From Caulobacter sp. Root1455 (GTDB taxonomy: Bacteria; Pseudomonadota; Alphaproteobacteria; Caulobacterales; Caulobacteraceae), in contig NZ_LMFQ01000024.1 of assembly GCF_001426905.1 (NCBI RefSeq), positions 495,912 through 533,801 on the forward strand: a DNA stretch of 37,890 nucleotides, written 5' to 3'. Positions 14,029 to 21,273 of the stretch are shown here, one piece after another (position 1 is the first letter of the stretch; each line of letters begins with the position of its first letter). The translations under genes and the position numbers were made by a program. The notes beneath the pieces were generated by a model, which saw only the letters and a list, made by a program, of their open reading frames with translations, did not search any database and was not told the DNA's origin.

Positions 14029-15210
14029 ATGCCGACGAGCCTGGAGACCAAGACGCCGGCCTTGGACGCCCTGGCGTCGCTGCGCGCCGTGGTGCTGTCG
14101 GACGTCGCCCTGCAGGAGGCGCTCTGCGACATCGAGGATTTCTCGATCTTCGCCGCGCGGACGGCCGAGGCGGCGCGGGCCCGGGGCGTGCGGCTGGAGG
14201 CCGAGGCGGTGAAGGCGCTGCTCTACGCCCCGCCCCGGCCGCCCTCGATCGACGGCTTGGCGCCCTCGCCCGGCTGGCTGCCCGCCGAGGTCGTGCAGGT
14301 CGAGGGCGGCGCCGCCGTCGCCTGGCTTCGCTTCGGCCGGCGACGCCTGACGGAGTCGTTCTACGACCACGACCTCGCGCGCCAGCGCTTCCTGCCCTTC
14401 AATCGGCTGTTCGGCGTCCGCACCCCCCTGAGCGATCTGGAGGCCTGGGCCACCGCCCTGCCCGCGCTGGAGCCCGCCGGCCTGATCTTCCACATGTCGC
14501 GCTGCGGCTCGACCCTGGCGGCGCGGATGCTGGCGGCCTCGCCTGCCAATGTGGTGCTCTCGGAAGCCGCCCCCCTCGACGCCGTCGTCCGGCGCGCCGA
14601 TCTCGACGACGACGCCAAGGTCGCCCAGCTGCGGGCCATGGTCGCCGCCCTGGGCCAGGCGCGAAACGGCGAAAGCCGCCTGTTCCTCAAGCTGGACTGC
14701 TGGCACAGCCTGGACCTTCCGCTGTTCCGGCGCGCCTTTCCCGACACGCCGTGGGTGTTCCTCTATCGCGACCCGGTGGAGGTGCTGGTCTCGCACACCC
14801 GCCGTCGCGGCATCCAGATGACGCCCAGCTTGGTGCCTCCGGCGACCTTCGGGATCGACCTGCCGGACGGCGTGCCCAACGACGACTACTGCGCCCGGGT
14901 CCTGGCGGCGGTCTGCGCGGGCGCGGCGCGCCACCATCCGGCGGGCGGCGGGCGGCTGGTGAATTATCGCCAGCTCCCCGAGGCGCTGTTCACGGAGATC
15001 CTGCCGCACTTCGGCATCGCGGTGTCGGAGACCGAAGCCCAGGCCATGCGCGCCGCCGCGCTCCGCGACGCCAAGGCGCCCGAACAGGCCTTCGCGCCGG
15101 ATGGACAGGACAAGCAGCAGGCGGCGACTCCGGCCCTGCGCGCGATCTGCGAGCGGCGGCTGGGCGAGGTTTATCGAAGGCTGGAGGCGATGCGGACCAG
15201 CCGGTCCTAG
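14029..15210 (+). CDS. Sulfotransferase-like protein with Nif11-like N-terminal domain
   Basis: A 393-residue protein in two parts. Residues about 11-62 (ALDALASLRAVVLSDVALQE and onward to RLEAEAVKAL) match the shape of a Nif11-type domain, which in other systems forms leader peptides of modified natural products. Residues ~150 on form a PAPS-dependent sulfotransferase: phosphosulfate loop IFHMSRCGSTLA (153-164) and the 3'-phosphate-binding block VFLYRDPVEVLVSHTRRR with R247 and S255. The acceptor is unknown. Divergent from a beta-hydroxylase, so the pair may hydroxylate and then sulfate the same target. That link is inference. The stop codon lies in the CTAG that begins a family A repeat. 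Confidence 0.85.
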   Translation: MPTSLETKTPALDALASLRAVVLSDVALQEALCDIEDFSIFAARTAEAARARGVRLEAEAVKALLYAPPRPPSIDGLAPSPGWLPAEVVQVEGGAAVAWLRFGRRRLTESFYDHDLARQRFLPFNRLFGVRTPLSDLEAWATALPALEPAGLIFHMSRCGSTLAARMLAASPANVVLSEAAPLDAVVRRADLDDDAKVAQLRAMVAALGQARNGESRLFLKLDCWHSLDLPLFRRAFPDTPWVFLYRDPVEVLVSHTRRRGIQMTPSLVPPATFGIDLPDGVPNDDYCARVLAAVCAGAARHHPAGGGRLVNYRQLPEALFTEILPHFGIAVSETEAQAMRAAALRDAKAPEQAFAPDGQDKQQAATPALRAICERRLGEVYRRLEAMRTSRS

Positions 15211-15364
15211 GGCCTATCGATATTCAAGTCTGGTGCGTGGTCCTCGTCCTTCGACAAGCTCAGGATGAGGACCATTGTGCACGCCGTGGCAGTAGAAAAC
15301 CTCATCCTGAGCCTGTCGAAGGACGAGGTTTTCGCTTCCGAAGCCGAATGTCGATCAGCCCTAG
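15207..15364. repeat. Family A palindromic repeat (full CTAG-bounded copy)
   Basis: A 158-bp element bounded by CTAG at 15207-15210 and 15361-15364. Outer arms GGGCCTATCGATATTC / GAATGTCGATCAGCCC and inner arms GTCCTTCGACAAGCTCAGGA / its inverse. Both flanking convergent genes end inside the boundary CTAGs: the sulfotransferase stop at the left end and the ChaC stop at the right end. It is the best preserved copy. Confidence 0.92.
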
Positions 15365-15909
15365 GCCGCCCCCTCCCGCGCCTCGACCATCTTCAGCAGC
15401 GACTCCATGGCGTGGTCACGCACCCCGTCCTCGCGCAGGTGCATCACCAGGTCGCGCAGATAGTCGATGTTGCGGCCCGACAGCCCCGTCGCCCCGGCGA
15501 TCAGCTCGGCCTGCTGCTCGAGGGTCAGCGCCCCCGCCCACTGGCCGTGCTTCATGTCCGACAGGAAGACCAGCGACTTCGCCTTGCCGTTTCCGTCGAT
15601 CTTCAGGTCGGACCAGGCCTCGAAATAGGTCTCGGTCGGCTGCTCGCGTTCGCGCAGATAGGCGTAGACCTCGGCCCATTCCGCGCCGGCCACCCGGTAG
15701 GCCACGCCGCGCACCGCCCCGCCCGGCGCCAGGCCCAGAACCAGTCCCGGCCGCTCGTAAGTGCCCCGGTGATGGACCGAATAGATGCAGAAGGCCCGGC
15801 GGCGCCCATGGAGCAGAGCCGTTCTTCGCTCTATGAACGGGAACCCGGGCCGCCACATCAGCGATCCATATCCGAACACCCAGCGGTCTTCGCTGTCTTC
15901 AACGCTCAT
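15361..15909 (-). CDS. Gamma-glutamylcyclotransferase (ChaC family)
   Basis: A 182-residue cytosolic enzyme. ChaC proteins degrade glutathione to 5-oxoproline and Cys-Gly. The substrate-binding loop is VFGYGSLMWRP (YGSL at residues 14-17) and the catalytic-glutamate region is AYLREREQPTETY, followed by the family's C-terminal helical part (GLSGRNIDYLRDLVMHLRE). Start ATG 15909; a GTG one codon upstream is an alternative. It is divergent from the DUF2125 gene with a 29-bp gap. The stop codon lies in the right CTAG of the family A element. Confidence 0.9.
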   Translation of the reverse strand: MSVEDSEDRWVFGYGSLMWRPGFPFIERRTALLHGRRRAFCIYSVHHRGTYERPGLVLGLAPGGAVRGVAYRVAGAEWAEVYAYLREREQPTETYFEAWSDLKIDGNGKAKSLVFLSDMKHGQWAGALTLEQQAELIAGATGLSGRNIDYLRDLVMHLREDGVRDHAMESLLKMVEAREGAA

Positions 15910-15938
15910 CACTGTTCCCGACCGGAGCCGCCCATTCC

Positions 15939-16949
15939 ATGACCCATAACGCCGCCGCCCCGTCCCGCAAGCCCCGGCGTCGCGGTCTGCTGGCGCCTTT
16001 CGTTCTGCTGGCCATCGTCGCCATCGGATGGAGCATCGGCTGGCTGTGGCTGCGCGGCCAGGCCGAGCAGCGGATGGACGCCACCGCCCTGTCGCTGAAA
16101 TCGCGCGGCTACGACCTGTCCTGGGAGAACCGGACCTTCAGCGGGTACCCGTTCCGCCTGGACGTGACCCTGACCAACGCCCGGGTCGCCGAACCGTCGG
16201 GCTGGGCCCTGCGGGCGCCGGAATTGAAAGGCGAGGCCAACGCCTACAACATTGGCCACTGGGTGATCGTCGCGCCCCAGGGCGTGATCATGACCCGTCC
16301 GATCAACGGCGACGTGGCCATCACCGGTCAGGCCCTGCGCGCCAGCTTCACGGGCTTCAACCGGTACCCGCCGCGCATCTCGGTCGAGGGCGCGAACCTG
16401 ATCTTCACCCCGATGGCCGGCGCCGCGCCGTTCCCGCTGCTGTCGACGGCGGGCCTGCAGTTGCACGTCCGCCCCGGTCCCGACGACCAGGGCGCGATCT
16501 TCTTCGAGGCCAAGGGCGCCAAGGCCCGCTTCACCGGCCTGATGGGCCGCATCGCCGCGGACCGCACGGCCGACCTGATCTGGGATTCCAAGGTCAGCAA
16601 GATCAGCGCCCTGCACGGGACCAGTTGGGCCGACGCGGTCGAGGACTGGTCCGACGCCGGCGGAACCCTGACCGTGCAGCAGGGAAAGCTGAACGCCGGC
16701 GAGGCGCTGCTGGAAGCCAAGTCCGGCGCCCTGACGGTGGATGACGACGGCCGCCTGCGCGGCGCGCTGGACGTCACGGTCCGCGAGATCCCCACGCCCG
16801 GCCAGGCGCTGAAGAGCCCGGAAGCCGCCGCCGCGGCCGTGGCCCAGGCCCTGGGTCAAGATCCGACCCTGTCGGCCACCCTGACCTTCCAGAACGGCCG
16901 CACGCGGCTGGGCCTGTTCGACACGGGGCCGGCGCCGCGAGTTTACTAG
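15939..16949 (+). CDS. DUF2125 domain-containing membrane-anchored protein
   Basis: A 336-residue protein with a basic N-terminus, one signal-anchor helix (about residues 18-38) and a large extracytoplasmic beta-rich domain. The early segment SLKSRGYDLSWENRTFSGYPFR with a 'GYPFR(L)' turn is characteristic of DUF2125 proteins of Alphaproteobacteria. Repeating strand/turn pattern (GALTVDDDGRLRGALDVTV) suggests a long beta-structure like AsmA-type proteins, but this is only an impression. The function is unknown. It converges with the higA-like gene across a perfect 22-bp palindrome. Confidence 0.85.
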   Translation: MTHNAAAPSRKPRRRGLLAPFVLLAIVAIGWSIGWLWLRGQAEQRMDATALSLKSRGYDLSWENRTFSGYPFRLDVTLTNARVAEPSGWALRAPELKGEANAYNIGHWVIVAPQGVIMTRPINGDVAITGQALRASFTGFNRYPPRISVEGANLIFTPMAGAAPFPLLSTAGLQLHVRPGPDDQGAIFFEAKGAKARFTGLMGRIAADRTADLIWDSKVSKISALHGTSWADAVEDWSDAGGTLTVQQGKLNAGEALLEAKSGALTVDDDGRLRGALDVTVREIPTPGQALKSPEAAAAAVAQALGQDPTLSATLTFQNGRTRLGLFDTGPAPRVY

Positions 16950-16952
16950 TTT

Positions 16953-16974
16953 CGCCGCCGCCTAGGCGGCGGCG
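16953..16974. terminator. Perfect 22-bp GC palindrome between convergent genes
   Basis: CGCCGCCGCCT/AGGCGGCGGCG is a perfect palindrome lying 3 bp after the DUF2125 stop and containing the stop codon of the antitoxin gene. It may fold in both transcripts. There is no T-run, so terminator function is inferred from position. Confidence 0.45.
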
Positions 16975-17282
16975 TCGATCGGCTCGATCGTCGCGATGTC
17001 GTCCGCGAGCGCACGCTTGGCCGTTTCCAGATCGTAGCGGGTCTGGAGATTGAGCCAGAACTGCGCGGTGGCGCCGAACAGCTTTTCCAGGCGCAGAGCC
17101 GTATCGACCGTCACCGGCGTTTGGCCGCGCACCAGCTTCTCGATGCGCGGACGGGCGATGTGCAGACGCGTGGCGGTCTTTCCGGGGGAAAGACCGAACG
17201 GCCTGATGAACTCCTCCAGCAGAATCTCGCCCGGATGGACCGGAGCGAGCGGATCTGCGGATTCGGCGATGTCGGCGACCAT
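16962..17282 (-). CDS. Solitary HigA-family (XRE) antitoxin-like regulator
   Basis: A 106-residue DNA-binding protein of the HigA/VapI addiction-module antitoxin family. The family entry motif HPGEILLEEFIRPFGLSPGK is followed by a helix-turn-helix (TATRLHIARPRIEKLVRGQ) and the typical LEKLFGATAQFWLNLQTRYDLE. AGGAG lies 6 nt before the ATG. The usual partner, a ~90-residue HigB toxin encoded just upstream on the same strand, is not found: the 218 nt upstream contain no matching ORF. It may be an orphan antitoxin or a plain regulator. Confidence 0.88.
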   Translation of the reverse strand: MVADIAESADPLAPVHPGEILLEEFIRPFGLSPGKTATRLHIARPRIEKLVRGQTPVTVDTALRLEKLFGATAQFWLNLQTRYDLETAKRALADDIATIEPIDAAA

Positions 17283-17500
17283 CGCGGTCTCCTCGGCTGC
17301 CTAGCCTGATGAGCTCGAATGATAGTCCCACGAGACAGGTCCCGGCCAGTTGCTGTTTCTAATTTGCCAGCCCCGTCTGAACGCACGCCTAGCAAGCACT
17401 AACCAACGTTCTCCGAGCGCAAGTTTATTCCCAGGAACGCGCCCTATTGCGCCTCCGGCGGCAAAGTCTATGGTCCGGCCTCCAATTTCGGGGATAAATC

Positions 17501-18301
17501 ATGGGTAGCGACGCAGGCGACGCGACGCCTTCGCTGGACGAGGTGCGATGGCGTATCGACGCCATCGACGGTGAGCTTCTGGCCCTGCTGGACGAGCGGG
17601 CCGGCCTGGCGCGAGCCGTGGCGGCGGCCAAACAGGCGGCCGGCGACACCGGCTTTGGCCTGCGGCCCGGCCGCGAGGCCCTGATCATCCGCAAGCTGCT
17701 GGCCGCCCCCCGCACCGCCGCCGGCGACGCCTTGGTCGTGCGCATCTGGCGCGAGCTGATGTCCGACAGCCTGGCGCGCCAGGGTCCGTATCACCTGACC
17801 GTCTGGGGCGGCCCCAACCCGGCCCGGGCCGTCGAACTGACCCGTCTGCGGTTCGGCGTCGCGCCCCCGATGACCGTGGCCGCGACCGACAAGGACGCCC
17901 TGGCCGCCGCCAAGACCCCGTGGGGCGTCGGCGTCCTGGCCCTGGCCCCGGACAACGCCTGGTGGGGCCGGCTGCTGGCCGAGCCGCGCCTGAGGATCTT
18001 CGCCGCCCTGCCCTGCCTGGAGCGCTGGGGCCCGCAGGTGGCTTTCGCCGTGGCCGAGGTCGAGGTCGAGCCGACCGGCGGCGACCAGACCTTCTGGGTC
18101 ACCGACAGCCCCAAGGGCGCGGCCGCCATCATCGAGGCCCTGTCCACCGACGGCGTGGCGGCCGAGCTGGTCGCCGAGGCCGGCGGCCTGAAGCTGTTCT
18201 CGCTGCTGGGCTTCTACCAGGCCGGCGACGAGCGCCTGGCCCGCGCGCCCGGTTCCCTTACGGGCGTCATCGGGGCTGCGCCCACGCCGTTCGACGTTTA
18301 G
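17501..18301 (+). CDS. Chorismate mutase (AroQ type) with C-terminal extension
   Basis: Converts chorismate to prephenate, the branch to phenylalanine and tyrosine. The first ~90 residues are an AroQ helical mutase domain (LDEVRWRIDAIDGELLALLD, then RAGLARAVAAAK and GREALIIRKLL). The remaining ~175 residues (from about VWGGPNPARAVELTRLRFG) do not show the Thr-Arg-Phe motif of prephenate dehydratase and contain an ACT-like stretch (FWVTDSPKGAAAIIEALSTD), so a regulatory domain is likely. The aminotransferase and prephenate dehydrogenase genes follow on the same strand, a coherent aromatic amino-acid block, with a family A repeat in between. Confidence 0.85.
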   Translation: MGSDAGDATPSLDEVRWRIDAIDGELLALLDERAGLARAVAAAKQAAGDTGFGLRPGREALIIRKLLAAPRTAAGDALVVRIWRELMSDSLARQGPYHLTVWGGPNPARAVELTRLRFGVAPPMTVAATDKDALAAAKTPWGVGVLALAPDNAWWGRLLAEPRLRIFAALPCLERWGPQVAFAVAEVEVEPTGGDQTFWVTDSPKGAAAIIEALSTDGVAAELVAEAGGLKLFSLLGFYQAGDERLARAPGSLTGVIGAAPTPFDV

Positions 18302-18328
18302 CCGTCGCGCCACGGCCTCGCCCGTAGT

Positions 18329-18421
18329 GCGCCCTCGTCCTTCGACAAGCTCAGGATGAGGGCTACTGGCAGGCCGCTCCAATAGAAATCCTCATCCTGA
18401 GCCTGTCGAAGGACGAGGATT
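18329..18421. repeat. Family A palindromic repeat (core-only copy)
   Basis: Left arm CCCTCGTCCTTCGACAAGCT...GATGAGGG (18332-18362), right arm ATCCTCATCCTGAGCCTGTC...GACGAGGAT (18388-18420). It separates the chorismate mutase gene from the aminotransferase gene and could split the operon or stabilise one half of the mRNA. Confidence 0.87.
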
Positions 18422-18494
18422 TCGGGCCAAAAGTTAGACGTCGCGGTCCGACGACGTGTAAGAAGACCGCCTCTTCGTTCCCCGAGTTTGCTCG

Positions 18495-19616
18495 ATGACC
18501 GCTCCGACCACCGACCGCTTCGCCGCACCGCGCCCGACGCCCAAGCCGGGCATCCTCGACATCGCCGCCTATGTGGGCGGCAAGTCGAAGATCGAGGGCG
18601 TGGCCCATCCGGTGAAGCTGTCGAGCAACGAGAACATCCTGGGCAGCAGCGACAAGGCCAAGGCCGCCTATCGCGACGCGGTCGACCGCATGCACATGTA
18701 TCCCGACGGCAAGGGCGCGGCCCTGCGCGCCGCCATCGCCGCCCACTACCGCCTGGAAGTCGAGCGCATCACCCTGGGCGACGGCTCGGACGAGATCTTC
18801 GCCCTGCTGAACCAGGTCTATCTGGAGCCGGGCGACAACATCGTCCAGGGCGAGCACGGCTTCGCCGCCTACGCCATCGGGGCCCGCGCCTGCCAGGGCG
18901 AGGTCCGCTTCGCCAAGGAGCCGGGGCAGCGTGTCGACGTCGACGAGATCGTCAAGTGCGTGGACGAGCGCACCCGCCTGGTGTTCATCGCCAACCCCGC
19001 CAATCCGACCGGCACCTGGCTGACGGGCGAGGAGATCCGCGCCCTGCACGCCGCCCTGCCGCCGTCGGTGGTGCTGGTGCTGGACGGCGCCTATTCGGAA
19101 TTCTGCACCGACCCGCGCTTCGAGGACGGGTTGGACCTGGCCCGCACGGCCGAGAACGTCATCGTCACCCGCACCTTCTCCAAGCTGCACGGCCTGGCCG
19201 CCCTGCGCGTGGGCTGGGCCTATGGGCCGACGGGGATCATCGAGCCGCTGGAGCGCATCCGCCCGCCGTTCAACACCTCGATCCCGGCCCAGGACGCGGC
19301 CATCGCCGCCCTGGCCGACACCGAGTTCCAGCGGCGCTCGGTCGCCCTGGTCGAGCAATGGCGCGCTTGGCTGACCCAGCAGATCGGCGGCCTGGGCCTG
19401 GAGGTCACGCCGTCGGCCGCCAACTTCGTGCTGGTCAACTTCCCGGCCAAACCCGGCAAGACCGCCCTGGAGGCCGAGGCCTTCCTGGCGTCCAAGGGCT
19501 ATCTGGTCCGCGCCGTGGCCAACTACAATCTGCCCAACGCCATTCGGATCACCATCGGCCTGGAAGAGCACAACCGGGCCGTCGTGGAGCTCCTGCGCGA
19601 GTTCGTGACCCGATGA
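18495..19616 (+). CDS. hisC: Histidinol-phosphate/aromatic aminotransferase
   Basis: A class-I/II PLP aminotransferase of the HisC family, 373 residues. The PLP Schiff-base lysine is K230 in TRTFSKLHGLAALRVGW; the pocket motifs NPANPTGTW and LDGAYSEF are in place. HisC enzymes transaminate histidinol phosphate, but close relatives accept phenylpyruvate and hydroxyphenylpyruvate. Its position between chorismate mutase and prephenate dehydrogenase, away from other his genes, suggests it serves aromatic amino-acid synthesis, possibly with a histidine role too. The stop overlaps the next start by 4 nt (ATGA). Confidence 0.92.
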   Translation: MTAPTTDRFAAPRPTPKPGILDIAAYVGGKSKIEGVAHPVKLSSNENILGSSDKAKAAYRDAVDRMHMYPDGKGAALRAAIAAHYRLEVERITLGDGSDEIFALLNQVYLEPGDNIVQGEHGFAAYAIGARACQGEVRFAKEPGQRVDVDEIVKCVDERTRLVFIANPANPTGTWLTGEEIRALHAALPPSVVLVLDGAYSEFCTDPRFEDGLDLARTAENVIVTRTFSKLHGLAALRVGWAYGPTGIIEPLERIRPPFNTSIPAQDAAIAALADTEFQRRSVALVEQWRAWLTQQIGGLGLEVTPSAANFVLVNFPAKPGKTALEAEAFLASKGYLVRAVANYNLPNAIRITIGLEEHNRAVVELLREFVTR

Positions 19617-20551
19617 GCCATCCCGGCGTTCTCTATCCGAAGATGACCGTGATCGGCTGCGGCCTGATCGGCGGCTCGATCATCCGCGCGGCCCGCGAGC
19701 ACGGCGTGGTCGGCCAGGTCACCGTGGCCGACGCCAGCGAGGCGCACCGCGCCCGCGTGACCGAGCTGGGCCTGGCCGAGCACGTCACCGGCGACATCGC
19801 CGAGGCGGTCAAGGACGCCGACCTGGTGGTCATCGCCACCCCGGTGCTCTCCACGCCGGAAGTGGCCGCCGCCCTGGCCCCGCACATGAAGCCCGGCGCC
19901 ACCCTGACCGACGTCGGCTCGACCAAGGCCAATGTGGTCGAGGCGTTCAAGGCCGTGGACCTGTCCCACGTCTTCGTCATCCCCGGCCACCCGATCGCCG
20001 GCACCGAGCAGTCGGGTCCGGACGCAGGCTTCGCCGAGTTGTTCGAGAACCGCTGGACCATCCTGACCCCGGCCGAGAAGGACGACGAGGCCTACGCCGC
20101 CGCCGTCGCCAAGCTGTCGGCGTTCTGGCGCGCCTTCGGCGCCCAGGTCGAGCTGATGGACGACAAGCACCACGACCTGGTGCTGGCCGTGGTCAGCCAC
20201 CTGCCCCACCTGATCGCCTACACCATCGTCGGCAGCGCCGCCGACCTGGAGAACGTCACCGAGAGCGAGGTGATCAAGTTCTCGGCCTCGGGCTTCCGCG
20301 ACTTCACCCGCATCGCCGCCAGCGACCCGACCATGTGGCGCGACATCTTCGTGGCCAACAAGGACGCGGTGCTGGAGATGCTGGGCCGGTTCACCGAGGA
20401 CCTGCAGGCCATGAGCCGCGCGATCCGCTGGGGCGACGCCGACACCCTGCACGCCCACTTCACCCGCACCCGGGCCATCCGCCGCGGCATCGTCGCGGCC
20501 GGCCAGGAAAGCGCCGAGCCGAACTTCGGCCGCGACCGCGGCAAGCACTAG
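19613..20551 (+). CDS. tyrA: Prephenate/arogenate dehydrogenase
   Basis: A 312-residue NAD(P)-dependent TyrA/TyrC-family dehydrogenase, which oxidatively decarboxylates prephenate or arogenate toward tyrosine. The Rossmann motif is VIGCGLIGGSI at residues 13-23. Later family blocks include LTDVGSTKANVVE, the HPIAGTEQSGPDAG substrate loop, and AVVSHLPHLIAY. No C-terminal ACT domain is seen. It starts inside the aminotransferase stop (ATGA), so the two are translationally coupled. Whether prephenate or arogenate is preferred is not readable. Confidence 0.94.
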   Translation: MSHPGVLYPKMTVIGCGLIGGSIIRAAREHGVVGQVTVADASEAHRARVTELGLAEHVTGDIAEAVKDADLVVIATPVLSTPEVAAALAPHMKPGATLTDVGSTKANVVEAFKAVDLSHVFVIPGHPIAGTEQSGPDAGFAELFENRWTILTPAEKDDEAYAAAVAKLSAFWRAFGAQVELMDDKHHDLVLAVVSHLPHLIAYTIVGSAADLENVTESEVIKFSASGFRDFTRIAASDPTMWRDIFVANKDAVLEMLGRFTEDLQAMSRAIRWGDADTLHAHFTRTRAIRRGIVAAGQESAEPNFGRDRGKH

Positions 20552-20648
20552 GGCGTTTCGCGAAGCCTCCTTCACGCCGCACGCCGCAATACAGCCGCAA
20601 CATCCCGCGCTGATGGTCGCCACGGGACGCACCCTCGAAGGACACCTC

Positions 20649-20942
20649 ATGCGCCGCAAGCTCGCCGCTCTCGCCCTGACCACGCTCACCGCCCTGGTCG
20701 CCGGCTCGGCCCTGGCCCAAATGCCGTCGCCCGAGAAGATCCATAAGGCCTGGGACAAGAACGCCGACGGCGGGATCGACAAGGCCGAATGGGTCGCCGC
20801 CGGCCGCAAGGAAAAGCGCTTCGCCCCGGTCGACGCCGACAGCGACGGCAAGGTCACCCTGGACGAACTGAAGACCGCCATGGCCAAGCGGAAGGCCCAG
20901 AGCCCGGGCGGCGCGGCACAGACGCCGCCGGCCGACCACTAG
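20649..20942 (+). CDS. Secreted EF-hand protein
   Basis: A 97-residue exported protein. A signal peptide (cut after ALA, residue 23) precedes two EF-hand calcium loops: D36-K-N38-A-D40-G ... E47 and D62-A-D64-S-D66-G ... E73, both with the canonical acidic positions. The tail is short and proline-rich. It probably binds Ca2+ in the periplasm; the target is unknown. I start at ATG 20649, where the signal peptide begins; an upstream in-frame ATG at 20613 adds nothing signal-like. A strong 10-bp stem-loop follows the stop. Confidence 0.88.
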   Translation: MRRKLAALALTTLTALVAGSALAQMPSPEKIHKAWDKNADGGIDKAEWVAAGRKEKRFAPVDADSDGKVTLDELKTAMAKRKAQSPGGAAQTPPADH

Positions 20943-20949
20943 GCGCCGC

Positions 20950-20975
20950 GAAGCGTGGCTTTACGGCCACGCTTC
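20950..20975 (+). terminator. Stem-loop after the EF-hand gene
   Basis: GAAGCGTGGC (20950-20959) pairs perfectly with GCCACGCTTC (20966-20975) around a 6-nt loop, beginning 7 nt past the stop codon. No U-run follows, so it may act as a Rho-assisted terminator or 3' stabiliser. Confidence 0.6.
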
Positions 20976-21050
20976 CGACAACCTTGAACTTTGCCTCTTC
21001 CCAGGTTTGGGCGAACGCTGTAATCGCCCGCCTCCCGAAGGATGAGGACC

Positions 21051-21149
21051 ATGGCGCACAAAGCCCCGACCTACCTGCCCACGTTCAATATGCTCGACCG
21101 CCAGGTCGAGGGTACGAACGCGCGCGCGTCGGAGGGGATCACGGTCTAG
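21051..21149 (+). CDS. Candidate small protein, 32 residues
   Basis: A short ORF beginning MAHKAPTYLPTFNMLDRQVE and ending with TV then TAG. AAGGA lies 8 nt before its ATG, an ideal ribosome site. 29 of its 32 codons end in G or C, as in real genes of this genome. An intrinsic terminator starts about 31 nt after the stop, and a stem-loop (20950-20975) precedes it, so it looks like a compact monocistronic unit or a leader peptide for rtcB. No signal peptide or membrane segment is visible. I do not recognise the family. Confidence 0.65.
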   Translation: MAHKAPTYLPTFNMLDRQVEGTNARASEGITV

Positions 21150-21180
21150 GGTTCGTCTGAACTCGGGATGTTCGTAGGAG

Positions 21181-21216
21181 CCCCTCCTGGCCTGGCCGGA
21201 GGGGTTTCTTCGTTTT
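21181..21216 (+). terminator. Intrinsic terminator between small ORF and rtcB
   Basis: CCCCTCC (21181-21187) pairs with GGAGGGG (21198-21204) and is followed by TTTCTTCGTTTT. It ends the small-ORF transcript or acts as an attenuator ahead of rtcB, whose start is about 60 nt further. Confidence 0.85.
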
Positions 21217-21273
21217 GTGCGGGAAGCGCTTCGACCAAGTCGCCAGGAGGGGCGGTTTGAAAAGGAGAAGCCC

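Noticed and set aside
17283..17500. A HigB toxin upstream of the HigA-like gene, hinted by a WDYH reading just before it
   Set aside because: Only three residues resemble the HigB end; the frame is short, has stops and lacks the rest of the family motifs.
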